Assembly: GCA_030685065.1 (NCBI GenBank) | Contig: JAUXQH010000095.1 | Span: 62,001-126,000, forward strand | DNA from: Pseudomonadota bacterium | Lineage (GTDB): Bacteria; Myxococcota_A; UBA796; SXON01 | Direction of reading: 5' to 3' | DNA length: 64,000 bases | Part shown: piece after piece, positions 53,043-61,966 of the stretch | How positions within the stretch are numbered: position 1 is the first letter of the stretch | How the letters are laid out: the number at the start of each line of letters is the position of its first letter | Position numbers and translations under genes: made by a program | The notes under the pieces: model-generated | The model's input: the letters and a program-made list of their open reading frames with translations, nothing else | Databases searched by the model: none | What the model was told of the DNA's origin: nothing

Positions 53043-53564
53043 ATGGCCGTCGATCTGACCCTTTCCATTCGTGCCCTCATCGCCGAGTCGTCGGCGCTCG
53101 ACAACGGCACCGCCGTGATGACGCACCTCCTGGAGTTCCCCGGAACGCTCGGGAGTGGCAACTACCTCACGGGCACCACGGACAACAAGCAGAACCGGGT
53201 GTGGACCGACACCCGTACGCTGGTCGCCACGTCGGAGACCCTCGACCTCTACGGGAGTCTTCCGGAGGCCATCGGCGGAGCGGTCATCAACTTCGTCGAG
53301 GTGCGTGGCATCCTCATCAAGAACCGGGCTACCAACCCTGGCTTCCTGCTCACCGTCGGCAACGGTGCTGCGGCTGCCTACCAGGGTCTCTTCAACGGGG
53401 CGGCCGAGCGGATCAAGGTGCCGGCCAGCGGGTGCTTCCTGTGGTTCGCGCCGCTCGACGGTGGCGGGCTCGTCGTCACCAACACGACGGCACAGGACTT
53501 CAAGCTCGACTCCGGCGCCGCGACGATCACCTACGACATCGCGATTTGGGGCGTGGACTCCTGA
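53043..53564 (+). CDS. Phage structural protein of unknown role
   Basis: 173 residues, beta-rich: MAVDLTLSIRALIAESSALDNGT, LEFPGTLGSGNYLTGTTDNKQNRVWTDTRTL, LDLYGSLPEAIGGAVINFVEVRGILI, ERIKVPASGCFLWFAPLDGGGLVVTNTTAQDFKLDSGAATITYDIAIWG. Similar to small phage capsid decoration or tail-tube-like folds. Its stop shares bases with the next ATG (TGATG). Confidence 0.5.
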   Translation: MAVDLTLSIRALIAESSALDNGTAVMTHLLEFPGTLGSGNYLTGTTDNKQNRVWTDTRTLVATSETLDLYGSLPEAIGGAVINFVEVRGILIKNRATNPGFLLTVGNGAAAAYQGLFNGAAERIKVPASGCFLWFAPLDGGGLVVTNTTAQDFKLDSGAATITYDIAIWGVDS

Positions 53565-54340
53565 TGTCCACGAGCGACACCACATACTCGGTCGGCTGGT
53601 ATGGCCCCGAGCTGCTTCAGCGGAACAGGGCCAACTCGGTCACCTGTCCCGTTGAGCGGAGTGGCGTCGCCGCCACCGTCACGGCTGCCACGTTCACGCT
53701 CAAGCAGGGAGGCGCAATCCTCCTGTCGGTGGCGGCCGACACGCTGTCGCCGCCCACCTACGCGGTGTCCGGCGCCACGCTGACGAGCCTGTCCTATGGG
53801 ATGGGGTACACCGTCGAGTGGGCTGTCGCGATCGGCGGCGTGTCCTACACGTTCGACCGCCCCTGCTGCGTCTGTCGCCGGGCCCTCTTCCCCGTGGTCA
53901 AGACCAGCGATCTCGTCGACCTCCACGGCACGATCACCTCCCTCATGCCGTCGGGCCAGACGGCACAGGGGTGGATCGACCTCGCGTGGAAGCAGATCCA
54001 ACGCCGCATCATCGCAGCGGGGCATCTGCCGCAAACCAACGTGGAGCCTGACTCCCTTCGGGACGTCCACACCTACCTCGCGTTGCACCTGATGTTCACG
54101 AGCTGGAGCACCGCTCTCAACTCGGGCGCGGGGACCAACCGCTGGGCTGATCTCGCCAAAGACTACGGCGAGAAGTACGAACGCGCCTGGAAGGGCGTCG
54201 CTTGGCTGAGTGACATCGGCGAGGACGGCGTTCCCGACTCCACGACCAACCGCAAGGCGGCTGTCAACCAGTACATGACCGTCGAGCCGAGGCCCCACGC
54301 GGCGGGCGCCTACGGACGCTCCTGGGGAGGTCGGCGATGA
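53564..54340 (+). CDS. Head-tail connector-type protein
   Basis: ATG 53564, 258 residues. An Ig-like beta domain (VTCPVERSGVAATVTAATFTLKQGGAILLSV) precedes a helical part (IDLAWKQIQRRIIAAGHLPQTNVEPDSLRDVHTYLALHLMFTSW, WADLAKDYGEKYERAWKGV) like head-tail adaptor proteins. Position between capsid and tail tube supports this; assignment is tentative. Confidence 0.5.
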   Translation: MSTSDTTYSVGWYGPELLQRNRANSVTCPVERSGVAATVTAATFTLKQGGAILLSVAADTLSPPTYAVSGATLTSLSYGMGYTVEWAVAIGGVSYTFDRPCCVCRRALFPVVKTSDLVDLHGTITSLMPSGQTAQGWIDLAWKQIQRRIIAAGHLPQTNVEPDSLRDVHTYLALHLMFTSWSTALNSGAGTNRWADLAKDYGEKYERAWKGVAWLSDIGEDGVPDSTTNRKAAVNQYMTVEPRPHAAGAYGRSWGGRR

Positions 54341-54789
54341 GCCGCTTCGTCTCCGTGGCCGAGGTGCGCCAGCGCGTGGCGTCCGTAGTGGAACCCATCG
54401 AGGGGTTCCGCGAGGTCCCGTGGCCGCTCACCCCCGACGCGGCGCCTGCCGGGTACGACACGCACCCCTTCGCGGTGATCATCGCGGAGACAGCCAACAC
54501 TCGGAGCTACCGCGACAGCGAGGGCATGGGTGCGTCCGTCCGGTCCACGGTTGTCGTCGAGTTCCTCGCCTCGGTCACACCCGCCGAGGGGTCCGAGTTG
54601 TCGAGCCTCGACGTTGCTACCGAGGCGGAGTCGTCTGTCATCCGGGCCCTCTCCGTGCATCACGGAGCCACCTGGAGCCACGGGCTCACCATCGCCTACG
54701 TCACCTCCGCCCGGAGCATTTCCGAGGACGGCGGCTTCCTCGTGGTGAGCGTCACGTTCGCCATCGAGCACGCGCTGAGGCTCGCATGA
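54337..54789 (+). CDS. Tail terminator-type protein
   Basis: 150 residues; the ATG overlaps the preceding stop. RFVSVAEVRQRVASVVEPIEGFREVPWPLTPDAAPAGYDTHPFAVIIAETANTRSYRDSEGMGASVRSTVVVEFLASV fits the plan of small tail-terminator proteins. By position it would cap the tail tube. Not confirmed by a diagnostic motif. Confidence 0.5.
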   Translation: MSRFVSVAEVRQRVASVVEPIEGFREVPWPLTPDAAPAGYDTHPFAVIIAETANTRSYRDSEGMGASVRSTVVVEFLASVTPAEGSELSSLDVATEAESSVIRALSVHHGATWSHGLTIAYVTSARSISEDGGFLVVSVTFAIEHALRLA

Positions 54790-55028
54790 ACCGCGCTCTC
54801 CTCGACACACACGTCCCTGGTTGGGAGGCCCTATCCCCGATCGAGTTCCGTTGGGCTGTCAACGAACTTGACGCACAGCTCCGCCCCGTCCTTCGGTCGG
54901 CCCGAGAGTTGGTCGCCCCTCATGAAGTCCCCGCCGCAGAAGGAAGCCCGGCAGCTCCCACGCCGGCTCCTCTGCCACCCGCTCCGCTCCCCACCTCCAA
55001 GCGCCGCAAGGCGCACCCCACGGAGTAA
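54786..55028 (+). CDS. Small phage protein, Pro/Ala-rich tail
   Basis: ATG 54786 (overlaps the previous stop), 80 residues. A folded helical N-terminus (LSPIEFRWAVNELDAQLRPVLRSARELV) and a disordered Pro/Ala/Lys-rich C-terminus. No family recognised. Confidence 0.45.
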   Translation: MNRALLDTHVPGWEALSPIEFRWAVNELDAQLRPVLRSARELVAPHEVPAAEGSPAAPTPAPLPPAPLPTSKRRKAHPTE

Positions 55029-55031
55029 CCA

Positions 55032-55523
55032 ATGGCCGTCGAATCCACCCAGCCGAAGACCCGTTTCATCGGGACGCTCACCCTGACTGCCGGTTCGCTC
55101 GCTGCCTACACCGGCGGGATCACCGATGGCAACATCACGTTCTCCGGCCTCACCGCCGCACAGAAGGAGAAGATCCTCGTCGAACACCGGGGCAACTTCT
55201 CGACGCTGGTGGCCGGCAAGCAGAAGTACGTCAGCTACTCTGCCACGTTCAAGCTCTGCGACTTGGTGGATCCCACCGACGTGACGCTCGTGGGCCTCCT
55301 CCTCCAGAAGGGCGCCCACGCTGCTGCCCTGTCTACGTTGGGTGCCAACCGCCCCTACTGCATCGACATCCTGTGGACCATGCTCGGCACCCTCCAGGGC
55401 GACGCAGCGAACCACACCATGTTGGTCGAGGACTGCTCGGTGGACGACGTGAACTTCACCGAAGGCGATGTCAACGAGGTCACGTTCTCTGGCATCGCCT
55501 ACGGCGCCATCACGATGGCCTGA
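55032..55523 (+). CDS. Major tail tube protein
   Basis: 163 residues. The pattern RFIGTLTLTAGSLAAYTGGITDGNITFSGLTAAQKEKILVEHRGNFSTLVAGKQKYVSYSATFKLCDL, then DGVNFTEGDVNEVTFSGIAYG at the end, fits a tail-tube beta-sandwich with the expected loop order. It is followed directly by two overlapping chaperone frames and the tape measure gene, the standard siphovirus order. Confidence 0.65.
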   Translation: MAVESTQPKTRFIGTLTLTAGSLAAYTGGITDGNITFSGLTAAQKEKILVEHRGNFSTLVAGKQKYVSYSATFKLCDLVDPTDVTLVGLLLQKGAHAAALSTLGANRPYCIDILWTMLGTLQGDAANHTMLVEDCSVDDVNFTEGDVNEVTFSGIAYGAITMA

Positions 55524-55571
55524 ACGGGCAATGCCGCTTTGGTAGGTACTGTGTCATACAGTGGAGCAAAC

Positions 55572-56030
55572 ATGAGTCAGCCCAAGCTGAAGCCGGCCAC
55601 CAAGAAGGCAACCGCACCGAAGAGTGTCGCTGCATTGCCGACGGGTCCGGTGTCGGTTTCTCTCGGTGGCAGTTCATACGAGGTGGTCGTACCGCGTTCC
55701 TTCGCCGATCGTGAGGCCATCAGCAGCGGCTTCGTGGCCGCCGGAAAGTGCATCGCCAAGTCCAAGAAGATCTTCGCTGCGACGCTGGGCTTGTGTGTCC
55801 CGGAAGTGGCCGAGCTTGCCAAGCCTCACACGCTCGACACCTGTGACGACGACCTGTTCGCCTACGGGAAGCTCGTCTACGACGCCATCCGAGAAGATGG
55901 TGTGCAGCCGCAGGAAATCTCGGATGCGGCCATCGTGTGCTTCCGGTTGGTCTGCCAGAGCCTCTACCCTCGGGGGGAGGACGTCGCGAAGGTCGAGGAT
56001 TTTACCGAGGCCGGGGGCGACCAGACCTAG
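55572..56030 (+). CDS. Tail assembly chaperone, upstream frame (G-like)
   Basis: ATG 55572, 152 residues; a frame start 33 bases upstream has no ribosome site. Basic N-terminus (SQPKLKPATKKATAPKSV), then a helical body (FADREAISSGFVAAGKCIAKSKKIFAATLGLCVPEVAELAK, DDDLFAYGKLVYDAIREDGVQPQEISDAAIVCFRLVCQSLYP). Like lambda gpG it lies between the tail tube and tape measure genes, and its end overlaps a frame that continues in -1. It helps assemble the tail around the tape measure. Confidence 0.65.
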   Translation: MSQPKLKPATKKATAPKSVAALPTGPVSVSLGGSSYEVVVPRSFADREAISSGFVAAGKCIAKSKKIFAATLGLCVPEVAELAKPHTLDTCDDDLFAYGKLVYDAIREDGVQPQEISDAAIVCFRLVCQSLYPRGEDVAKVEDFTEAGGDQT

Positions 56031-56353
56031 ACGCGCTCCGGCACGCCCGGGACTGGCACCAGTCCAACCCGGATTGGCTCTACACCCTGACACCTGAGGC
56101 ACGAACCCGCGTGGTCGCTGAGTGGAACATCCGGCAGACCGACATCGAGAACGCGCACCGACGCGCGGCTCGCCGTCCAGCTCTCTCGGGCCACGGGACA
56201 CAGCAGGCGCCGCAGGCACCACGGGCCAACTCGGTCAGACCACAGAGCCCCCGCACGGCGATGGCTCGCTTGGCACACGCCGAGCAACCCGTGGACGTGT
56301 CATCCAACGCAGCCGCCTTCTGGTTTGGCAAGGGGCTCGTCCATGTCAACTAG
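55937..56353 (+). CDS. Tail assembly chaperone -1 frameshift extension (GT-like)
   Basis: This frame (-1 relative to the G-like gene) carries convincing protein only after about 56019: DLDALRHARDWHQSNPDWLYTLTPEARTRVVAEWNIRQTDIENAHRRAARR. It has no ribosome site of its own. A GGGGGC run at 56013-56018 lies in the overlap, ahead of the upstream frame's stop at 56030. Slippage there would make a G-T fusion, as in lambda and many tailed phages. The zero-frame product is the major one in known cases. Confidence 0.65.
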   Translation: MLPVGLPEPLPSGGGRREGRGFYRGRGRPDLDALRHARDWHQSNPDWLYTLTPEARTRVVAEWNIRQTDIENAHRRAARRPALSGHGTQQAPQAPRANSVRPQSPRTAMARLAHAEQPVDVSSNAAAFWFGKGLVHVN

Positions 56354-56711
56354 CCTGATCCCGGTTCCCGCCGAGCTGTCGCGCAAGGTCAAGGCGCTCA
56401 TGGCCTTGGCTGCGCCGGTGCAGGCGGCTGCCATCGAGCGGCTCCTGGACCCCGTCTACGCGCGGGCGAAGGCCAACTGGCCGGTCAGGAAGGTGGGAAG
56501 CAAGGACAGCAAGGGCAAGCTCGCCCTGGAGTACACGGTCAAGGGCGGGACGTTCAAGGCGGTTCTCACAAACCGCGCGCCCTACGCTTGGTACATCCAC
56601 GGCAACCGGACGGCGCAGGGGTTGATCCTCACGCCCGCTCGTGAGGCGGCCAAGAAGATCGGCGCCGAGATTGCCGAGGAGTTCGCGCGGCGCGCTGAGC
56701 GGGTGCGCTGA
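56343..56711 (+). CDS. Phage tail or neck protein (HK97 gp10-like)
   Basis: ATG 56343, 122 residues. Helical and basic: IPVPAELSRKVKALMALAAPVQAAAIERLLDPVYARAKANWPVRKVG, LALEYTVKGGTFKAVLTNRAPYAWYIHGNRTAQG. The 'LTNRAPYAxYIHxGxR' wording resembles gp10-type head-tail connectors, though position just before the tape measure gene is unusual. It overlaps the chaperone extension at the start and the tape measure gene at the end. Confidence 0.5.
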   Translation: MSTSLIPVPAELSRKVKALMALAAPVQAAAIERLLDPVYARAKANWPVRKVGSKDSKGKLALEYTVKGGTFKAVLTNRAPYAWYIHGNRTAQGLILTPAREAAKKIGAEIAEEFARRAERVR

Positions 56712-58987
56712 TGGCTGTCACTCAAACCGTCGCCTTCGAGATCCTCGCCACGGTTGAGAAGTACCGCGCGGGCATGGCCCAGATGGAGGGCATCACCGCA
56801 CAGGCGGCAGCGAAGGCAGCTCTCCGGCTTGAGCGCGAGCTGGTCAAGGCGCAGGTGGCCGCGACCAAGGCCGCGCAGAGCGCCGCGGAGAAGTCGGCCA
56901 AGGCACACGAGGACGCCGCGAAGAGGGCCGGCAAGGCGGGGGAGGACGCGGGCAAGGGGCTGGAGAAGGGGCTCAAGGCCATGGGGGGCCCCATCGGCGG
57001 GGCGGCGGACATGGTCGTCGAGCTGGGGGAAGCGTTCTCGCTCCTGGCCTCCCCGACCGGGTTGGTCGTCGGCGCGCTCGCGGCCACTGCTCTCGCCCTG
57101 GGCGGCGTTGTGCTCGCGGCGGGTGCGGGTGTCGTAGCCCTCGGCCAAGCCACCCTCGCGGCGGACGAGGCGCTCACGGCGCTCGATGGGTTCAAGGCCA
57201 TCGGGAGCGACTTCTACCCGAAGGTTCCACCCGAGACGCTGGAGAGCATCGGGAACGTCAACGCCGCGATGGATGCCCTGGGCTCCATCGGCGACCGGCT
57301 CACCGTCATCATCGGCGGCAACGTCGCGGCGTCGTTCGAGAAGGCGGCCAACGTGGCCGTGGGCCTCGCACTGACGGCCTCCGAGACCTTCGAGAAGTTC
57401 GCGGAGGGCAAGAACCTCCTCGAAGAGTTCGCCCTCCTGATGGGCACGAGCGTGGTCAACGCCCTGCTCGGCCCGCTCTATCCCTTGGGGCTGCTCGCCC
57501 AGGGCTACCTGGCGCTCGCTGAAGCGACCGGGATCGACATCCCCGATGCCGCCGAGGCATCGCTCAAGGCGTTCAGCCGACTGTCCACCGACAGCATCGG
57601 CCTCGCGCGCGACATCTCCGAGGGGGCGCTCGCTCTCGGTGCTCAGGCCGTGGCCGCAACAGGGCTCGGTGATGCGCTCGAGGGTGTCAGCGCGAAGGGC
57701 GCCAAGTTCATCGGCGTCCAGGAGCGCGCGACCAAGGCGGTCGATGGCGCGGCGGACGCGATCGCCAGGGCGAAGAGGGAAGCCGAGGAACTTGTCAAGG
57801 CGCAGAAGCTGGCGGCAGACGAGGCCGCCAAGTGGGGCCACGAGTTGGCCCTTCTGCGCGAGGGCGCCGACCTCTCCGAGCTGAACGACAGGCTCATTGC
57901 GATCGGTAGGGCCGAGCGCGAGGGCGCCATCGACGCGGTGGCCGCCGAGGAACTCAAGACTGCGGCCCGCGCGAAGTACGCCAAGTCCGTCGCCGACGCC
58001 GAGCAGAAGGTCCGGGACGAAGGGGCCAAGACCGCGAAGGACGAGCAAGCCCGGCTCAAGGAAGTGGAAGCGGCCCGACGCGAGGGGCTCTCCAACTACC
58101 AGCGCGACATCGAGGACACCACCGCCAAGCTCAAGCAGGCGGGGTGGGACGACATCACGGCAGGCCAGGCCGCGCGGATGGGCGTGGCCTGGGGGCAGGC
58201 AGCGCAGGCCGTCACTCCCTACCTCGACATGATCGACGCCATCGCCTCCGCCGAGCTGGAGACGCACACCGCGGCCCTGGAATCGATCAACGAGCAGATC
58301 GAGGAGATTGCCTCGCTTATCAGCGACCTCGCGGACACCACCGTGGACGCAGCCTCGCTCTCGGGCGCGGCGCTCGTGGACGCCTACAAGGCTGGCGAGG
58401 TGGCGGTCGAGGACCTCACCGATGCGCAGAAGTCGAGCCTTAAGAAGAAGCTGGCAGCCGAGAAGGAAGCCTTGGAGACCAAGGCGGCATTCGAGAAGGA
58501 TGCCGCCGACAAGGCGTTCGCCACCCAGCAGGCCGTCGCCATCGGGAACGCCATCATCGCCGGTGCCGTTGGCGCGGTGTCCGCCTTCCAGCTCGGGCCG
58601 ATCGCGGGTGCCATCGCCGCCGCTGGCATCGCGGCACTGACTGTCACACAGGTGGCGCTCATCGCCTCCACCAAGCCCGAGTACCAGCACGCGGGCGGTG
58701 TTTCCGGAGAGGGGTATCCAGACGAGGTCGATATGCGCCGCCTCCCTGGCGAGGGCATCATCAACCGCCAAGGCGTCGCCGCGATGGGCGGTGCCGCAGG
58801 GGTCAACGCCATCAATGCGGGGCACTCCCCAGGCGGTGTCACCGTCCTCCGCATCGGGCGGCACGAGGCCCGCGAGATCGCCCGGACCGACATCCGCAGC
58901 AACGGGATCATCCCGCAGACCGTCCGCAGCATCGCGCGCCGCTCAGGCAAGGGCGCAGGGCTCTCGGGCCGGGGAGCCATCGCATGA
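56711..58987 (+). CDS. Tape measure protein
   Basis: 758 residues; ATG shares a base with the previous stop. Long Ala/Lys/Glu-rich helices (KAALRLERELVKAQVAATKAAQSAAEKSAKAHEDAAKRAG), hydrophobic segments near 115-150 and 610-650, and a terminal structured part (RLPGEGIINRQGVAAMGGAAGVNAINAGHSPGGVTVLRIG). This is the architecture of tail length-determining proteins. Its length would predict a tail of roughly 110 nm if the usual ~0.15 nm per residue holds. Confidence 0.75.
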   Translation: MAVTQTVAFEILATVEKYRAGMAQMEGITAQAAAKAALRLERELVKAQVAATKAAQSAAEKSAKAHEDAAKRAGKAGEDAGKGLEKGLKAMGGPIGGAADMVVELGEAFSLLASPTGLVVGALAATALALGGVVLAAGAGVVALGQATLAADEALTALDGFKAIGSDFYPKVPPETLESIGNVNAAMDALGSIGDRLTVIIGGNVAASFEKAANVAVGLALTASETFEKFAEGKNLLEEFALLMGTSVVNALLGPLYPLGLLAQGYLALAEATGIDIPDAAEASLKAFSRLSTDSIGLARDISEGALALGAQAVAATGLGDALEGVSAKGAKFIGVQERATKAVDGAADAIARAKREAEELVKAQKLAADEAAKWGHELALLREGADLSELNDRLIAIGRAEREGAIDAVAAEELKTAARAKYAKSVADAEQKVRDEGAKTAKDEQARLKEVEAARREGLSNYQRDIEDTTAKLKQAGWDDITAGQAARMGVAWGQAAQAVTPYLDMIDAIASAELETHTAALESINEQIEEIASLISDLADTTVDAASLSGAALVDAYKAGEVAVEDLTDAQKSSLKKKLAAEKEALETKAAFEKDAADKAFATQQAVAIGNAIIAGAVGAVSAFQLGPIAGAIAAAGIAALTVTQVALIASTKPEYQHAGGVSGEGYPDEVDMRRLPGEGIINRQGVAAMGGAAGVNAINAGHSPGGVTVLRIGRHEAREIARTDIRSNGIIPQTVRSIARRSGKGAGLSGRGAIA

Positions 58988-61965
58988 GCACGCTGTTCGT
59001 CCGCCCTGGACACCTTCACACCCCGTCGCGGGTGCTCTCGGCGTCCTCGGAAGCGGGGCTCTGCACGGAGCCACCCTCCGCCACGAGCACCAACAAGGGC
59101 GCCCTGCGGATCCGGGCCACCGGCACGCCCACGGCCCCGGTCGACATGGTTGTGAGCCTCCAGACGGGCGGCAACCCCTATGGCTACGCCAACTCCGACA
59201 ACGGCTACGGAGCGGGCGCGGCCGTGGTCTGTCGGCGCTCCGTGGACAGCACGAGCCAGTACCGCGGCTACATCGACAGCCTCTACCTCGCGCGGGTCGA
59301 GTACCCCGTGCCGTACGCAGCGTCCGGCGTCGGCTACCCGTCGACGCCGCGCACGTTGGCGAACGGCGACCTCGGCTTCGTCGTCGCACGGTCCACGGGT
59401 AGCGCCTCCTCCCGGTTCTACCGGGTGGCGGCCAGCGACGGGACGGTGACGACCACGACGATCACCACGAGCCTCCCGGCGTCGAGCCTGTACCGACCTG
59501 ACTTGGTTGTGCTGCCCTCCGGGCGGCTCCTCGCCTTCCTCGTCAATCCCATCGGCGGTCTGTACACGCGGTTCGCGTCCTTTGCCTCGGATGACAACGG
59601 AGCGACCTGGAGCCTGCTGACCGAATCGGCGTACGTCAACTATGCCAAGTACAGCGAATCGATCTGCATGGAGTACGTGGACGACCTCTTGGTGGGTCTG
59701 TTCCACGACTCGACGGGGAACTATCCAACGGACGTTGTCGTCTCTCGCGATGGGGGGTGCTCGTTCACTCTCCTCGATGACAGCCAGACGTTGCGGAGCG
59801 CGCGCACCTGCGTCACCCCCTCGGGCAAGATCGTTGCCACGAGCCACACCAACGTCGGCGTGGTCTATGCCCATCCCCTCGCTCCCGGCGGGGGCTTTGG
59901 GACCCCGGTCCAGGTGACGGGCAGCAGCCGCCACGAGGTGCCGATCCTCTGCCGCGACGACGGGACCCTCTGGATCTGGGAATGGCAGCCGGGCGTCAGC
60001 ATGTACCTTGAGGCCGGCCTGGCTGTGTCGCTCGACGGCGGGAACACCTGGGCCGACCCGACGGACAACGGTGCTGGAACGCAGTCGGTGTTCAACACCC
60101 ACTACATCTCGGCTGTCGAACAGTACGTCGGGATCTCCGTGGGTATGTGGCAGGACAAAGCTGTCATGCTCGCCCACAGCCAGGCGAACACCGGCACCTC
60201 CGACAACATCCACATGCTGACCTGGGGCGGGTGGGAATCGGTCACGGATGTTCGCCGCGTGGTTGATTCGGACGGGCAGCCCTACGAGCACACCTACGTC
60301 CCCGTCGACTACCCGGACGCGATGGGGTGGACCACGGCCGCGGTCGGCGCAGGGGCCACCGTCACCAACCAGCCCTGGCTCCGTATCGTCTCCACCGGGG
60401 CAGACAACCGGGTCTACTACTCGCCAGCCGCGTTCTTCTCCAACGTGGCGATGGACACGAAGCGGGCTCGCTTCCGGGTGCGCGTCAACTCGGGCGGGAG
60501 CGTCACCGACAACCGCTCCTTCATGTCCTTCATCCTCACCGACGGGGCGAACGAGCAGGAGGTCAAGTTCCGATTCTCCACCACGTCGGTGCGGGTGCTC
60601 GATGGGGCGGGGAACGTCCTCGGCAACGTCACCGTGGACCAGACAGGGTGGGTTGACTGGCTGGTCGCGTTCAAGCACGACGCCACCGCTGGCGTCAACG
60701 GCAAGGTCTCCGTCCACCACAAGCGCGACGGCGACTCCCTATGGACCCAGGACCTGCTCAACGTCTCCTTCTTCGAGGTAGCAGCGGGGCTCCGCAACAG
60801 GGTCGAGTTCGGCGGCACCACCGGGGGCGCGACGAGCTGGGACGTGGCTTTCATCGCAGTCGCTGACGACGACAACTCGATGGCGCAGACCTTGACGAAC
60901 CCCGGCGACTTGGCGGGCCGTCCGCTCGGGACGGTTGCGGACTTCTACCTCACCAATGGCATCCGGCTAGGCGGACGGAACGGGGGCGGGGTGCCGGGCG
61001 ACACCTACACCGTTCGGAGCACCTACCAGTTCGGGAAAGCGTCGATCTGGCGGGAGCTTCGTCCGTCGAAGAAGTGCCACAGCACGGCCAGCAACACCTC
61101 TTGGAACGTAGTCTTTGACGCGGGTGCGGGTGACAGGTTCAAGGGCGACACTGCGGCCGTGTTCGGAACCAACTTCCGGACGGCCACCCTCCAGCTCAAC
61201 GCTACCGACTCTTGGGGTGCTCCCGCGGTGTCCGTCGCGCTGGACGCCTCCATCAGCTCCGGCACGGTGAGCGCGGGAACGCGCGGGCCCGGCTACTTCG
61301 GCCCTCCTGGCTCGCCAAACTGGCGGCCCGGCCAGTTCAAGAGCGACGGCGACGCCCACCGGTTCTTCGTCGACGTGGCCGGGGTCGTGTACGAGGTCAC
61401 GGACAACGATGAGAGCCGGATCTTCGTGGAGGGCGTCGACTTCTCCGCGTCCGTCGGGAGCTTCTACGTCTTCCAGGACAAGATGGCGGCCACGCTGCCG
61501 TTCACCCAATACCGCTTCATGCGGCTGTTGGTCGGGGCACAGGGAACCCCGGCGGGCGACGCCTGCTACCACGTGGGGACTCTCGTATTCGACCGGGCGT
61601 TCACACCCGCGCAGTCGTACGATCACGGGTTCGTTGACCGCATCGAGCCGCACGTCGAGCTGTTCGAGACGGACGCGGGCTACCGCGCCTCCGCTCGCGT
61701 CGGCCCGCGACGCTGCACCCTCGCGATCCAATGGTCTCCTCTCGCGTTTGGCGGTCCTGCAGGCGACATGGAATGGCGCCTGCGCGACTTCTACTCGGCG
61801 TTGGAGGGCGCGCACCGCCCCTTCGTCTTCTGGCGCGACACGACCGACATCACGACGGTCGGCCTCTACCGTATGGTCGGCACGTACCAAGCGACCAACG
61901 TGTGGAACGAGTTGAAGTCTGCGCTGACCCGCGTGGACCAACTCATCCTCGAAGAGTGCTACTGA
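58984..61965 (+). CDS. Large tail protein with sialidase-type Asp-box repeats
   Basis: 993 residues; overlaps the tape measure stop by four bases. At least three Asp boxes (SxDxGxTW) are visible: ASDDNGATWSLL near 200, SRDGGCSFTLL near 255, and SLDGGNTWADP near 350. They indicate a six-bladed beta-propeller like sialidases. The C-terminal 600 residues are beta-rich with further jelly-roll-like parts (WDVAFIAVADDDNS; FMRLLVGAQGTPAGDACYHVG). Likely a host-recognition or glycan-binding/cleaving tail protein. Catalytic Arg triad not verified. Confidence 0.65.
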   Translation: MSTLFVRPGHLHTPSRVLSASSEAGLCTEPPSATSTNKGALRIRATGTPTAPVDMVVSLQTGGNPYGYANSDNGYGAGAAVVCRRSVDSTSQYRGYIDSLYLARVEYPVPYAASGVGYPSTPRTLANGDLGFVVARSTGSASSRFYRVAASDGTVTTTTITTSLPASSLYRPDLVVLPSGRLLAFLVNPIGGLYTRFASFASDDNGATWSLLTESAYVNYAKYSESICMEYVDDLLVGLFHDSTGNYPTDVVVSRDGGCSFTLLDDSQTLRSARTCVTPSGKIVATSHTNVGVVYAHPLAPGGGFGTPVQVTGSSRHEVPILCRDDGTLWIWEWQPGVSMYLEAGLAVSLDGGNTWADPTDNGAGTQSVFNTHYISAVEQYVGISVGMWQDKAVMLAHSQANTGTSDNIHMLTWGGWESVTDVRRVVDSDGQPYEHTYVPVDYPDAMGWTTAAVGAGATVTNQPWLRIVSTGADNRVYYSPAAFFSNVAMDTKRARFRVRVNSGGSVTDNRSFMSFILTDGANEQEVKFRFSTTSVRVLDGAGNVLGNVTVDQTGWVDWLVAFKHDATAGVNGKVSVHHKRDGDSLWTQDLLNVSFFEVAAGLRNRVEFGGTTGGATSWDVAFIAVADDDNSMAQTLTNPGDLAGRPLGTVADFYLTNGIRLGGRNGGGVPGDTYTVRSTYQFGKASIWRELRPSKKCHSTASNTSWNVVFDAGAGDRFKGDTAAVFGTNFRTATLQLNATDSWGAPAVSVALDASISSGTVSAGTRGPGYFGPPGSPNWRPGQFKSDGDAHRFFVDVAGVVYEVTDNDESRIFVEGVDFSASVGSFYVFQDKMAATLPFTQYRFMRLLVGAQGTPAGDACYHVGTLVFDRAFTPAQSYDHGFVDRIEPHVELFETDAGYRASARVGPRRCTLAIQWSPLAFGGPAGDMEWRLRDFYSALEGAHRPFVFWRDTTDITTVGLYRMVGTYQATNVWNELKSALTRVDQLILEECY

Positions 61966-61966
61966 C

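Noticed and set aside
53564..54340. Long frame starting at 52892
   Set aside because: The upstream part is an Arg-rich antiphase reading of two good phage genes; the ATG at 53564 overlaps the preceding stop in the usual phage manner.
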